64,000 nt of DNA from Rhodohalobacter sp. 614A (GTDB lineage Bacteria > Bacteroidota > Rhodothermia > Balneolales > Balneolaceae), in contig NZ_JAKEDS010000003.1 in assembly GCF_021462415.1 (NCBI RefSeq), positions 212,643 to 276,642 of the forward strand. Direction: 5' to 3'. Under the pieces are notes generated by a model that worked only from the letters and a program-made list of their open reading frames with translations, made no database searches and was not told the DNA's origin. The position numbers were made by a program, and so were the translations under genes. The stretch's first letter is position 1; every line of letters begins with the position of its first letter. This document shows positions 55,740-64,000 of the stretch, one piece after another.

Positions 55740-57272
55740 TTAAAAAAATCGGCCGGTATTGCTTACAAACGCAATTTTTTTGCTATCGGGTGACCAACTC
55801 GGCACATTGATGGTTCCTTGTCCACCATACAAATATGCAATAATTTTCGGTTCTCCACCTTCAACAGGCATCATGCGGAGCGTTACATTTTTGTAGAAAG
55901 GATGGTCTCCGGAATCTACATCGGTTCCAAAACTCACAAAAACCATCTTTTTACCGTCCGGCGAAATATGCGGAAACCAATCGTTGAAATCCTCATCAAA
56001 AGTGAGCTGTGTTTCATTACTTCCGTCGGCATCCATTCGCCAAATTTGCATTGCTCCTGTTCGATTGGAATTGAAGTAAATATACTTTCCATCCGGTGAA
56101 TATTCCGATCCGTCATCCAAAGTAGGTGTATCGGTCAGCTGAGTTTCCTCCCCGGTATTTACATCAGCACCAAAAAGGTTGGGATTGCCATTTCGGAAAC
56201 CGGTAAATATCACGGTTTGATTATCCGGCGAAATTCCATGTAGAAACGAATGGCCAGCCTCTGGTTTTGTAACTTGTTTCGGATTGTCGCTTCCCTCAAC
56301 AGGCATGATATAGATCGTGGAACTTCCCGTCTCAGGATGTTGGCTACTGATCCCGATCATGGTGCCATCCAAAGAAAGAACATGATCGTTGTTATTATTG
56401 GTAATATTTCCGGTATTCAGATACGTAATTTTACCGTCATCAAACCAATAATTGTATAAATATCCATTCGAATTAAAAACTAGACGCTTATCATCTACCG
56501 TCCAATTTGGAGCCTGAATGGAATGTTCACTTCTGTGAATTACTTTCTGAATTCCCGTTTCGATATCGAGTATCTCCAATCGGCTTCCCAGATATTGCTG
56601 ATATTGAGTCATATCAGCCGGGGCCGGTTTGGTAATTCTTACATTCTTGAACACTGCCGTTTCAACCACGTCTGCATTGTGAGCACTGATATAGATACCG
56701 GCAAACACCTCGTTTCTCAACTCCACATCCGAAACTTCCACAATGGTAAAAGGCTCTCCTTTTTTTGCAGTTTTCATGATAAATGTACCGCCAATCCTTG
56801 ATAACTCAACAACATTCGGTAAACTATCAGAAGAGACACTTTCCAGGGTTTCTGCACCCACTTCTTTTCGATATTGAAGGGATGTCAGCCCATTTCCATG
56901 AACCGCCGCATTTACCATCGCAGAATTAGGAGTGAGTGTATTCCGAACCGTCCAGCCAATTTTCCGGTGTGGATCTACACCTTCACCTATGAATTCGAGT
57001 TCGGCACGAAGGATAAAATCACCCTGAATGGGAGCCCAGAGATATCGAAATTCATCATGATCAAACCACATATTCTCGCCAGAACCAATGAGAGTATACC
57101 CTCCTGTTTTCGGATCGTACGATACACGCCCCTCATGTTTTACATCACCGATGTCGAGTGTGTTCTCAAAGATTCCCAGATCATTAATTTTGTGACTGGA
57201 AAATGATCCTGTAAATCCAATGATCAGGCTGAATAGAATCGGAATTATTAAATAAAAAAACGATTTAACCAT
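55740..57272 (-). CDS. Secreted TolB-like beta-propeller with N-terminal DUF1349/LamG-like domain
   Basis: A 510-residue exported protein with an N-terminal hydrophobic signal. Residues about 40-210 look like a concanavalin-type jelly roll (WAPIQGDFILRAELEFIGEGV, GIYISAHNADVVETAVFKNVRI), as in DUF1349-like sugar-associated domains. Residues about 235-510 hold PD40/TolB-type propeller repeats such as EYSPDGKYIYFNSNRTGAMQIWRMDADG and SWSPDSKKIAFVSN. No enzyme active site is evident; it may bind glycans or proteins. It follows the alpha-glucuronidase gene by 90 bases on the same strand. Confidence 0.8.
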   Translation of the reverse strand: MVKSFFYLIIPILFSLIIGFTGSFSSHKINDLGIFENTLDIGDVKHEGRVSYDPKTGGYTLIGSGENMWFDHDEFRYLWAPIQGDFILRAELEFIGEGVDPHRKIGWTVRNTLTPNSAMVNAAVHGNGLTSLQYRKEVGAETLESVSSDSLPNVVELSRIGGTFIMKTAKKGEPFTIVEVSDVELRNEVFAGIYISAHNADVVETAVFKNVRITKPAPADMTQYQQYLGSRLEILDIETGIQKVIHRSEHSIQAPNWTVDDKRLVFNSNGYLYNYWFDDGKITYLNTGNITNNNNDHVLSLDGTMIGISSQHPETGSSTIYIMPVEGSDNPKQVTKPEAGHSFLHGISPDNQTVIFTGFRNGNPNLFGADVNTGEETQLTDTPTLDDGSEYSPDGKYIYFNSNRTGAMQIWRMDADGSNETQLTFDEDFNDWFPHISPDGKKMVFVSFGTDVDSGDHPFYKNVTLRMMPVEGGEPKIIAYLYGGQGTINVPSWSPDSKKIAFVSNTGRFF

Positions 57273-57362
57273 AGCGCTTCATTTTTAAAATGTTCAGGTA
57301 GACAGTGGCTGTATTGTCATTATACTATCTTTTGGCTTGAAAAAGTAATTCAGAAAGCTGCA

Positions 57363-59549
57363 CTAGTCATAACGCGGTGACGGGATATACAAACTTCTCT
57401 CAAGCGATTTATAATACTCTAAATCATGCTCCGGTTTTTCATATTGGTCAGGAATCGGCATGTCGGAAAAAGTTTGAAAATAGAGCACACACGAATCCCG
57501 CCATCGAACAGCGTCTTTCTCCTGGATTTCAAGTAGTGCCTTCACATGTTCAAACCGATGTTCATCAATCAATCCTTCTATAGAATTCCACTGCTCTTGC
57601 ATCCACCGGACCTGTTCAACTCCTTCGTAATATTTATGAACCAATTCCTCCCAAAGTGTCCGTCCGGAATTCATCTCGTAATTCCAGTCAACATGATGAA
57701 ACCACAGCAGGTAATCTTCTGGTGTTGATTCTATTTTATTAAATCGTTTCCTAACCGGTTCATGATACTGTTCAATAGCGTTTGAACCGCTCTGGGTGCG
57801 ATCAAATCCAATTCCATCCACATCTGCTTTGTGATAGTAAACTGCCGTCCAATCGGGGCGTGGCAAATCAGACGTCCACGGTGCGGGACCATAATGATGT
57901 CCCTGGGCGTAAAGATGTGTTAAGCCCAGAGGGGATCGATAATTAACACCGGCTTCTCGAGAAATCATCATGACTTCGCTAATGGGATCAAGAAATTCCG
58001 GTTTATTTGTAAACGTCATTTTCAGCCACTCATCAGCAATTTCGCCGGCAGAAAGTGTGTAATCCCAGGCCAACCGGCCAAAAGCATACCAACTGGATTG
58101 AACAAACGGATGCCCGGTCCAATTACGATCCGTTCCAATGTTCAAAACCCCGGCCATTCCAGTGTGCTCGTAATCAAAAACTTCTCCGGCCACAACTTTT
58201 CCGACCGTAGATCCTTCTCCATTCGCGAATGTATCGGAGTCCAAAGCTTCCTCAAAAAGTGTTCCCTGATAGGCCAGATGATATGAAAAGCCGAAATATT
58301 CCTGAGTGATCTGGAGTTCGAGCATTGTGTTCGTCTCCTCCATTGCTCCAAACAGCGGCGAAAACGGTTCCCTTGGCTGGAAATCAATCGGGCCGTTTTT
58401 AACCTGAAGAATTACATTGTCTTTAAATTGACCGTCAAGAGGAACAAATTCATCATAAGCTTCACGGAAACGGTCCTCCTGTTCCGGACTGTACACAAAT
58501 GCACGCCAGATCACCACACCGCCATGAGGTTCAAGAGCTTCTGCCAAAACATTCGCGCCTTCAGCGTGATTTCTATCATACGCGAACGGCCCCGGCTGTC
58601 CTTCGGAATCAGCTTTCACAAGAAAACCACCAAAATCCGGTATCATATCATAAATTTGATCCGCTTTTTCTGCCCACCAATTTCGAACATTTGGATCAAG
58701 AGGATCGGCCGTATCCAACCCTCCAACCGATATCGGCGCCTGGTAATTGATGGATATGAAAACTTTAATACCATACGGACGAAAAATATCTGCAAGAACC
58801 ACAAGCTTCTCCAAAAATTGATCGGATAACATTCGGGGATCAGCATTTACATTATTAACGGCTGTAGCATTAATCCCAATGGAAGCATTTAACCTGGCGT
58901 AATCGGTATAACGCGGATGTTTGTATTCAGGCAAAGTTCCCCAATCCCAAATAGAAAGTCCGGCGTACCCACGTTCAACGAGGCGACTTAAATTATCCCA
59001 ATGATTGACCATTCTATATTCCACTTTTGGAGCACTTTGAATGGATATCTCAGAAATATTTTGGTGAGTTTGAATCTGTTTTAATAACCCGAACACGCCA
59101 TATAATAATCCAATATCTGTATTCGCAGTAATTACTAGAGAGCGATATCCATCCAAATCAGCGTGTTCGATCAGGTAACCTTCATCTCCGATTTGAGCCA
59201 GTTTTTCATCAAAATTAAGCGATGATATTTGAGAGGAAGATTCAGGCGTTCCAATCAGTAGCGTACCGTTATTTTGAACCTGATCAGAAAAAGAAATCTC
59301 AAGACCCAATAAATCTGGAAGAGCTATATTTAATTCTTCCTTAATTACAGCCATCGTCGGAGAGTTTCCCTTCAGCACCACGGAACTCAAAACATTCCGA
59401 TAATCATTTAGTAATTCTTGATTCTCTACTTTTTCGTAGTTAAGCCATGCTCTATATCCATCATCTATATTTTGGCCAAAAGTTACTGTTGGATGGATTG
59501 AAATTGAGGTGAGTACTAGTAATAAAAAGGTTAAAACAGATACTTTCAT
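57363..59549 (-). CDS. Alpha-glucuronidase, GH67
   Basis: A 728-residue secreted enzyme (signal ending TFGQ). It matches GH67 along its length: an N-terminal mixed domain, a TIM barrel with [16 protein letters not shown] and [16 protein letters not shown], the catalytic acids in [19 protein letters not shown] and [12 protein letters not shown], and the late [17 protein letters not shown] stretch. GH67 releases (4-O-methyl-)glucuronic acid from the non-reducing end of xylo-oligosaccharides. Here it points to a uronic-acid-containing side group on the target glycan or to parallel use of glucuronoxylan. No xylanase gene is next to it. Length is typical for the family. Confidence 0.94.
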   Translation of the reverse strand: MKVSVLTFLLLVLTSISIHPTVTFGQNIDDGYRAWLNYEKVENQELLNDYRNVLSSVVLKGNSPTMAVIKEELNIALPDLLGLEISFSDQVQNNGTLLIGTPESSSQISSLNFDEKLAQIGDEGYLIEHADLDGYRSLVITANTDIGLLYGVFGLLKQIQTHQNISEISIQSAPKVEYRMVNHWDNLSRLVERGYAGLSIWDWGTLPEYKHPRYTDYARLNASIGINATAVNNVNADPRMLSDQFLEKLVVLADIFRPYGIKVFISINYQAPISVGGLDTADPLDPNVRNWWAEKADQIYDMIPDFGGFLVKADSEGQPGPFAYDRNHAEGANVLAEALEPHGGVVIWRAFVYSPEQEDRFREAYDEFVPLDGQFKDNVILQVKNGPIDFQPREPFSPLFGAMEETNTMLELQITQEYFGFSYHLAYQGTLFEEALDSDTFANGEGSTVGKVVAGEVFDYEHTGMAGVLNIGTDRNWTGHPFVQSSWYAFGRLAWDYTLSAGEIADEWLKMTFTNKPEFLDPISEVMMISREAGVNYRSPLGLTHLYAQGHHYGPAPWTSDLPRPDWTAVYYHKADVDGIGFDRTQSGSNAIEQYHEPVRKRFNKIESTPEDYLLWFHHVDWNYEMNSGRTLWEELVHKYYEGVEQVRWMQEQWNSIEGLIDEHRFEHVKALLEIQEKDAVRWRDSCVLYFQTFSDMPIPDQYEKPEHDLEYYKSLERSLYIPSPRYD

Positions 59550-59600
59550 AGTTATGGCTTTTTTAAAAGAATACTGTATTACGAGACCCTTTATTTTATA

Positions 59601-59635
59601 AAAAAAAAGCCTGATTAAACAATCAGGCTTTTTTT
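59601..59635. terminator. Intrinsic terminator, bidirectional-type
   Basis: AAGCCTGATT and AATCAGGCTT form a perfect stem around the loop AAAC, with A and T runs on the two flanks so that either strand has a T tail. It lies just beyond the stop of the small outer-membrane protein gene at 59657, which it should terminate. Confidence 0.9.
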
Positions 59636-59656
59636 AGAAACGGAAACTCTCAAATA

Positions 59657-60148
59657 CTAATTAGTTATAGCTACACGAACACCTACTCCAAGTACCAGTT
59701 GTTCTTCTCTTTCGCTGCCCAAAACATATTTAGCTTCACCGAATGCCCTTCCGAAACCCAGGTCGACCTCAGCACCGCCACCAACATTTAATCCGGTATC
59801 TGTGCTGGAATCAGAAACATCACCAACAGAAATTTTCGAATAAAGCACATTCAAGCCGGTCAGTCCATAAATACTTATCAGTTCTTTATCCAGCAGCATC
59901 AGGTGAACATTTGCATTTCCTTCAATTTGGGTAAGATTATCTTCCGGTTTTGAAAAACCCACATCCCCTCCAATTCTTAGTGGCAAATTCGGAATGCTGT
60001 AATAAGCATTTACCTGGAAATTAAAATCTTCGGATTTACTCCCGTATCCGACTCCTCCCCCTGCAGTAATTGTTTGTGCCTGTGCAGAAATGGCTGCCAA
60101 CAAAAACATACCTAATGATAGAATAATAGCATATGTAAATTTATTCAT
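59657..60148 (-). CDS. Small outer-membrane beta-barrel-like protein
   Basis: A 163-residue exported protein. The signal peptide ends SAQAQ; the mature part alternates hydrophobic and polar residues in amphipathic strands (VNAYYSIPNLPLRIGGDVGFS, LNVGGGAEVDLGFGRAFGEAKY) and the chain ends in a short beta strand, consistent with an eight-stranded opacity/OmpW-like barrel. No ligand can be inferred. Followed by a strong terminator; the start lies about 200 bases from the divergent transglycosylase gene. Confidence 0.75.
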   Translation of the reverse strand: MNKFTYAIILSLGMFLLAAISAQAQTITAGGGVGYGSKSEDFNFQVNAYYSIPNLPLRIGGDVGFSKPEDNLTQIEGNANVHLMLLDKELISIYGLTGLNVLYSKISVGDVSDSSTDTGLNVGGGAEVDLGFGRAFGEAKYVLGSEREEQLVLGVGVRVAITN

Positions 60149-60354
60149 CTCGTTTACTCTGTGTGTTAGTTTTTAATTTTATTGAATGAATATGAAAATC
60201 AATTTCAATATTTCAAAGTGTAAATAGCTATCCAAAATTAAATATAATCATTGTTTGTCATAGCTACTTTTTAAGCTATGCGAAATTACTTTGACTTATG
60301 GCTCATTTTTTGTTATTAATGATAAAAATATCATTGAACCGACAAGAAAGTACC

Positions 60355-61215
60355 ATGCACCCCTATTCATTCAATATTCTTATTCCCCTGTTTGCGAGCC
60401 AACTTTTACTGATTAATCCGGTTTCTGTTGATAATACGTCGCCAAAAAATGAAGAATCGCTTCGTACAATAATGGTTCAGGAAGAAATTTCTGAGGATTC
60501 AGCAGACCAGGTTTATCCGACAAGATTGAATTCTCTGATTGAGTATTTCGAATCAAAAGATCTGGATTTAAAATCGCTACTCGATGATCCGCAATTTGAG
60601 ATTTACGATGGAATTGGAGATCGCTTTCGAAAATCAGCCGAAAAGAAAATCGGAACTCTGGAAGACTACAAACGGGTATTGGGCTTCGATGATAAAAAAG
60701 GACGTATCGGAGCATTTATGACAACCTATTCCAGCCCTCTCCAAGAAGCTCAGGAGACATACCAAATTCCTAAATATGTTATTGCTGCAATTATTGGAAT
60801 AGAGTCTGATTTCGGGAAAAATATCGGTCGCTATAATCCTCTGAATGTTTACGTATCTATGTATAATGAAGATTATCGTGCAGATTTTGCAAAAGCCCAG
60901 TTGGAAGAACTTCTGATCTTTACAAACCGGAATAATATCGATGTTTTTGAGCTCAAATCGAGTTATGCAGGAGCGATGTCATACGGTCAGTTTATCCCGT
61001 ATTCCATTAATCGATGGTTTGTGGGAGAGGATATTTTCGACATGACAAATAATATCCATTCCATTGCCAATTACCTGGCTCACTTTTATGAAGTGACAGG
61101 TTCGCTGGAAGGCGCTGTTTACCGGTACAATCCCAGCAGTTTATATCGGGATGCCATATTAGCCCTGGCAGATGAAGCTGAGAAAGAATACGTAAGTACG
61201 TCCGGTTCTGAGTAA
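60355..61215 (+). CDS. Lytic murein transglycosylase, MltB-like
   Basis: A 286-residue periplasmic enzyme. The start at 60355 is chosen because AAGAAAG lies upstream and a signal peptide follows directly; the frame also opens at 60298. The MltB/SLT_2 domain shows VIAAIIGIESDFGKNIGRYNPLNV, with catalytic Glu150, and later GAMSYGQFIPYSIN and YNPSSLYRDAI. It should cleave peptidoglycan glycan strands to 1,6-anhydromuramic ends. It converges on the fni gene with 23 bases between the two stops. Confidence 0.88.
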   Translation: MHPYSFNILIPLFASQLLLINPVSVDNTSPKNEESLRTIMVQEEISEDSADQVYPTRLNSLIEYFESKDLDLKSLLDDPQFEIYDGIGDRFRKSAEKKIGTLEDYKRVLGFDDKKGRIGAFMTTYSSPLQEAQETYQIPKYVIAAIIGIESDFGKNIGRYNPLNVYVSMYNEDYRADFAKAQLEELLIFTNRNNIDVFELKSSYAGAMSYGQFIPYSINRWFVGEDIFDMTNNIHSIANYLAHFYEVTGSLEGAVYRYNPSSLYRDAILALADEAEKEYVSTSGSE

Positions 61216-61238
61216 TACATTCGCTCTTATTGTTTGAT

Positions 61239-62261
61239 TTAGGTTCTCTTGATAAGAACGTTTGGCTTCAGGTCATCGATTTTGGAACAACCAACCAATG
61301 TTAATATATATCTGGCCTGTTTTTCCCAATTGCAAAATAGTTCATCAAGTGAATCAAAACCTCCTTCTACAATCGCTTTTATGATAGGTTGAGCCGATGC
61401 CGTAAAATCAGCTCCTAAAGCCATGGCTTTTAAAATATCAAAAGCGCTACGTATTCCGCCAGAGGCTATCATCTCAAAGGAATAGTTTGTTCTTAATGAG
61501 TCAACCTGGCAAATGCATTCCACGGTCGATAATCCCCAATCATCAAATTCATGCATTGGATCCATTTGATTGTCTCGCAGATTTTCCACTTTTGCCCAGC
61601 TTGTTCCCCCTGCACCGGCTACATCAATTACAGATACTCCATGATCTAATAACCGTTGAGCTACTTGGGATGATATACCCGCGCCCGTTTCCTTAACAAT
61701 CACCGGGCATTCCACTTTTTTGATCAGGTCAGCAATCCCGTCTTCTATACCTGAAAATTTCCGATCTCCTTCCTGTTGCATCAATTCCTGAAGCGGATTT
61801 AAATGAACGATGACTGCATCGGCTTCAATACTATCAATCATCATGCGAATTTTTTTCTCTTCTAATCCTCCAATTAATTGAGCCCCTCCAATATTTGCCG
61901 CAATAAAAGCTGTTGGGGCATGTGATCGTACAATAGAAAAGGATTCTACCTGTTGAGGATCTTCCAACATTACCCGTTGGCTACCTACCCCAAAAGGCAA
62001 GTTCTTCTCCTCACAGAATTCGGCAATAATAGTGTTTACCGCTCCTGCTTCTGCATATCCTCCCGTCATTGATGATATAAAAAGAGGAAAGGAGAATTCT
62101 CTATTCAAAAAACGAGCTGTCAGGTCAACATCCGATACATTAATCTCAGGTAAGGCGTTATGAAGAAAGTCGAACTGATTAAAACCAGCACTTTTATCAT
62201 AAGCAACCTGCTGGTTTACACTTAAATCAACATGCTCTTTTTTTCGTTTCTGAATTGACAT
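61239..62261 (-). CDS. fni: Type 2 isopentenyl-diphosphate delta-isomerase
   Basis: A 340-residue FMN-dependent isomerase interconverting IPP and DMAPP in isoprenoid synthesis. Family landmarks are clear: RKKEHVDLSVNQQVAYD at the N-terminus, PLFISSMTGG, LPFGVGSQRVMLEDP, FIAANIGGAQL, VIVHLNPLQELMQQEGDR (including the catalytic-site Gln) and IVKETGAGISSQVAQRL, then DVAGAGGTSWA and ASGGIRSAFDILKAMALGAD for FMN phosphate. Length is normal. It is divergent from the RsmI-like methyltransferase gene with 76 bases between starts. Confidence 0.95.
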   Translation of the reverse strand: MSIQKRKKEHVDLSVNQQVAYDKSAGFNQFDFLHNALPEINVSDVDLTARFLNREFSFPLFISSMTGGYAEAGAVNTIIAEFCEEKNLPFGVGSQRVMLEDPQQVESFSIVRSHAPTAFIAANIGGAQLIGGLEEKKIRMMIDSIEADAVIVHLNPLQELMQQEGDRKFSGIEDGIADLIKKVECPVIVKETGAGISSQVAQRLLDHGVSVIDVAGAGGTSWAKVENLRDNQMDPMHEFDDWGLSTVECICQVDSLRTNYSFEMIASGGIRSAFDILKAMALGADFTASAQPIIKAIVEGGFDSLDELFCNWEKQARYILTLVGCSKIDDLKPNVLIKRT

Positions 62262-62337
62262 AGTTTATAGTACAGAATATAAAATGGCTTTTACCCGATT
62301 ATATTCCCAAACCAATTGAATTATTTCATCATTCATA

Positions 62338-63060
62338 ATGCAAACATTGAGATCTACCAATACGCTTTATTTAATACCAACACCAATAGCTAAAAGTAAG
62401 AATAATTCAGTTTTACCGGATTATACCGTTCAATTGATAAAAAAACTTAATTGTTTCATTGTTGAGAAAGTTCAAACAGCCCAGAGCTTTTTACAATGGA
62501 TAGATCACCCTACCCCACTGCACGAAATTACTTTCAGAGTTTTAAATAAAAAAACACCTGAACATGAGGTCATCAGTTTTCTTAAGCTGTTGGAAGATCA
62601 ATCTGTTGGCCTCATGTCGGAAGCCGGAGCGCCTGGGGTTGCCGATCCCGGCGCAGTTTTTACAAAGTTGGTTCATGAAAAGGATATTGAAATTGTTCCA
62701 CTTGTTGGCCCTTCCTCAATTTTACTTGCTTTGATGGCATCAGGACTAAATGGCCAGCAGTTTTCATTTCACGGGTACTTGCCATTAGATGATTCAAAAC
62801 GTGTTCAAAAAATTCAGGAGCTTGAAAGAGATTCATTCAGATCAGGATTTACACATGTATTTATGGAAACTCCGCACAGAAACAGTTCCATCTACTCTTT
62901 ACTATTAGAGACTCTTCGGCCATCGACAAAGTTGTGTATTGCAGCAAATTTAACCTCTGACGAAGAGTACATAAAAACAAAAGTGATCAGGAATTGGATT
63001 GAAGAGAAACGCCCTGATTTACAAAAAATCCCAGCTCTTTTCTTGATAAATGCCAAATAA
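62338..63060 (+). CDS. RsmI-like SAM-dependent methyltransferase (tetrapyrrole methylase family)
   Basis: A 240-residue methyltransferase of the RsmI/YraL group. LYLIPTPIA opens the fold, VGLMSEAGAPGVADPGAVF is the SAM-binding loop, and VPLVGPSSILLALMASGLNGQQFSFHGYLP is the next conserved block. RsmI 2'-O-methylates C1402 of 16S rRNA; this shorter Bacteroidota-type member may do so or act on another target, so no symbol is given. It ends ten bases from the stop of the convergent ECF gene. Confidence 0.85.
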   Translation: MQTLRSTNTLYLIPTPIAKSKNNSVLPDYTVQLIKKLNCFIVEKVQTAQSFLQWIDHPTPLHEITFRVLNKKTPEHEVISFLKLLEDQSVGLMSEAGAPGVADPGAVFTKLVHEKDIEIVPLVGPSSILLALMASGLNGQQFSFHGYLPLDDSKRVQKIQELERDSFRSGFTHVFMETPHRNSSIYSLLLETLRPSTKLCIAANLTSDEEYIKTKVIRNWIEEKRPDLQKIPALFLINAK

Positions 63061-63070
63061 ACTTCATGCA

Positions 63071-63643
63071 TTAGGCTTTGGCCGCATTCTTTACACAATC
63101 TCTAAGAGCATCTATAACTCTTGATTTCCTTGTTCTAAAATTACCGTGACTCATATTCAGTTTTTTTGCAACGTCTTTGTCTTTTTCATTTATAAATTTC
63201 AGAACCTGCAAAAAAAACGTCCGCTTACCCTTCTTTAATTTACTGATGCAATACTCGAGTAATTTTTCTCTCTCTTCGGAATAAATAGAGCCCACTATTT
63301 CATCTCCAGTTGTTCCAATAACTCCCGAAAAATAAGAGTATTCACTTGGCACCTCAACCTTGTCTTTTCTGAGAATCATGAGATATTCATTGCGGGCAGA
63401 ACGGATTAAATATCCAAAAATATCATTGATTTCGGTGATGGAACCTTCAATGATTTTTGTATAAACTTTTTCAAAAGCTTGTTGAGCACAATCTTTCGCA
63501 GTCTCGTCATTTGCCTTCATGACAGAAGCCAAATACAACGCCATCCTTTGAATAAATAAATTAGATATTCGATTTATTTCAGAGGTGTTAGCCGACGTAA
63601 TTAACTCGTAAAATTCTTTACTCGAAATATTTTTCTGTTCCAA
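63071..63643 (-). CDS. ECF-type RNA polymerase sigma factor
   Basis: A 190-residue sigma-70-family protein. Region 2 contains DETAKDCAQQAFEKVYTKI and the helix DIFGYLIRSARNEYLMILRK; the C-terminal region 4 helix-turn-helix is EKDKDVAKKLNMSHGNFRTRKSRVIDAL. No anti-sigma gene is adjacent on this strand. The divergent neighbour, beginning at 63924, is a lipoprotein that could be its target or regulator. Sub-type uncertain. Confidence 0.8.
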   Translation of the reverse strand: MEQKNISSKEFYELITSANTSEINRISNLFIQRMALYLASVMKANDETAKDCAQQAFEKVYTKIIEGSITEINDIFGYLIRSARNEYLMILRKDKVEVPSEYSYFSGVIGTTGDEIVGSIYSEEREKLLEYCISKLKKGKRTFFLQVLKFINEKDKDVAKKLNMSHGNFRTRKSRVIDALRDCVKNAAKA

Positions 63644-63923
63644 AAAAGAGATAACTGTCTGATTCTTTATGCTTTACAAAAAAATCATTTTTAAAAAATG
63701 CTTTGCAGAAAGCCATCATACATGAATATATTTAAAAAAATTTAATATTCTTTGTATATATTTATGTTATAAAAACTAATATAAAATATATTCTAATTTC
63801 CATATTTATTCTGTAACAAACTGCCTTCTTGTGCATCCTACTTATGTATAGTATATCAAAAATTTTGGCATTGAGCAGTAGAATTCAAATTAATATTCAA
63901 TAAAAACAACAAACCTTACTGAT

Positions 63924-64000
63924 ATGAAAGCAAAACTTAACCTCCGACTTGCAACCGCCTCTTTAATCGTAGCCCTGTTCACCGGATGTGCCGGTATCAC
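63924..64000 (+). CDS. Lipoprotein, 5' part only (runs off window)
   Basis: ATG at 63924 begins a lipoprotein signal: a basic start (MKAKLNLRLATAS), a hydrophobic core and the lipobox LFTGC. Only 25 codons are in the window, so the function cannot be told. It is divergent from the ECF sigma gene across an AT-rich 280-base gap that probably holds both promoters. Confidence 0.65.
   Translation, partial: MKAKLNLRLATASLIVALFTGCAGI

Noticed and set aside
1..64000. CRISPR arrays, insertion sequences, integrases, tRNA or rRNA genes
   Set aside because: No regularly spaced repeats, transposase or integrase motifs, or tRNA-like cloverleaf arms were noticed while reading; a covariance-model search would be needed to exclude small RNAs.

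Overview
The window is 64 kb of a Gram-negative chromosome from the Bacteroidota/Balneolota/Rhodothermota group, most likely a marine or saline Balneolaceae-like bacterium. The evidence is a SusC/SusD pair, many lipoproteins with lipoboxes, ECF sigma factors (one paired with a PknB/TPR kinase), a type 2 isopentenyl diphosphate isomerase, moderate-to-low GC and mostly weak Shine-Dalgarno sites. The genus is an inference.

Layout. (1) 0-12.3 kb is mixed housekeeping and accessory genes: an edge lipoprotein, an S41 peptidase followed by a probable remnant of a second copy, a ClbS/DfsB-like protein, a secreted esterase, an M23 endopeptidase, a TrpF-like protein, an orphan response regulator, a coupled sulfotransferase-like/glycosyltransferase pair, an exported Gfo/Idh/MocA oxidoreductase and a CPBP protease. 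(2) 12.3-19.4 kb holds an ECF sigma factor plus Ser/Thr kinase-TPR operon, divergent from a large coiled-coil/beta-barrel protein and a lipoprotein with a bacterial repeat domain. (3) 19.4-29.1 kb is a one-strand L-rhamnose catabolic block: permease, RhaEW aldolase/dehydrogenase, a 57-residue membrane protein, RhaI isomerase, RhaB-type kinase and LutABC. It reads as a route from L-rhamnose through rhamnulose-1-phosphate, lactaldehyde and L-lactate to pyruvate. (4) 29.4-59.5 kb is a polysaccharide utilisation locus. It has three divergent GH78 alpha-L-rhamnosidases, SusC/SusD, an ECF sigma factor with a very short FecR-like protein, a ThuA/PQQ-dehydrogenase/PKD/cytochrome c fusion, a SorC-type regulator, an AspT-like transporter, a GH29 alpha-L-fucosidase, an Nramp-related transporter, a glycosyltransferase, a TolB-like propeller protein and a GH67 alpha-glucuronidase. 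(5) 59.6-64 kb holds a small outer-membrane protein, an MltB-like transglycosylase, Fni, an RsmI-like methyltransferase, another ECF sigma factor and the start of a lipoprotein.

How the parts fit. Surface enzymes would trim a rhamnose-containing glycan, with fucose and glucuronic acid as possible side groups. SusCD would import oligosaccharides, and the rha/lut block would convert rhamnose to pyruvate and dihydroxyacetone phosphate. No polysaccharide lyase, sulfatase or GH105 is present, so the polymer cannot be named from this window.

The most notable regulatory observation is a matching palindrome (half-sites TGAACA and TGTTCA, two bases apart). It lies between the SorC-type regulator and its divergent rhamnosidase, and again upstream of the ECF sigma factor. 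Since the partner FecR-like protein has only its N-terminal part and SusC lacks a transducer domain, the sigma factor may be controlled by a cytoplasmic sugar sensor instead of cell-surface signalling.
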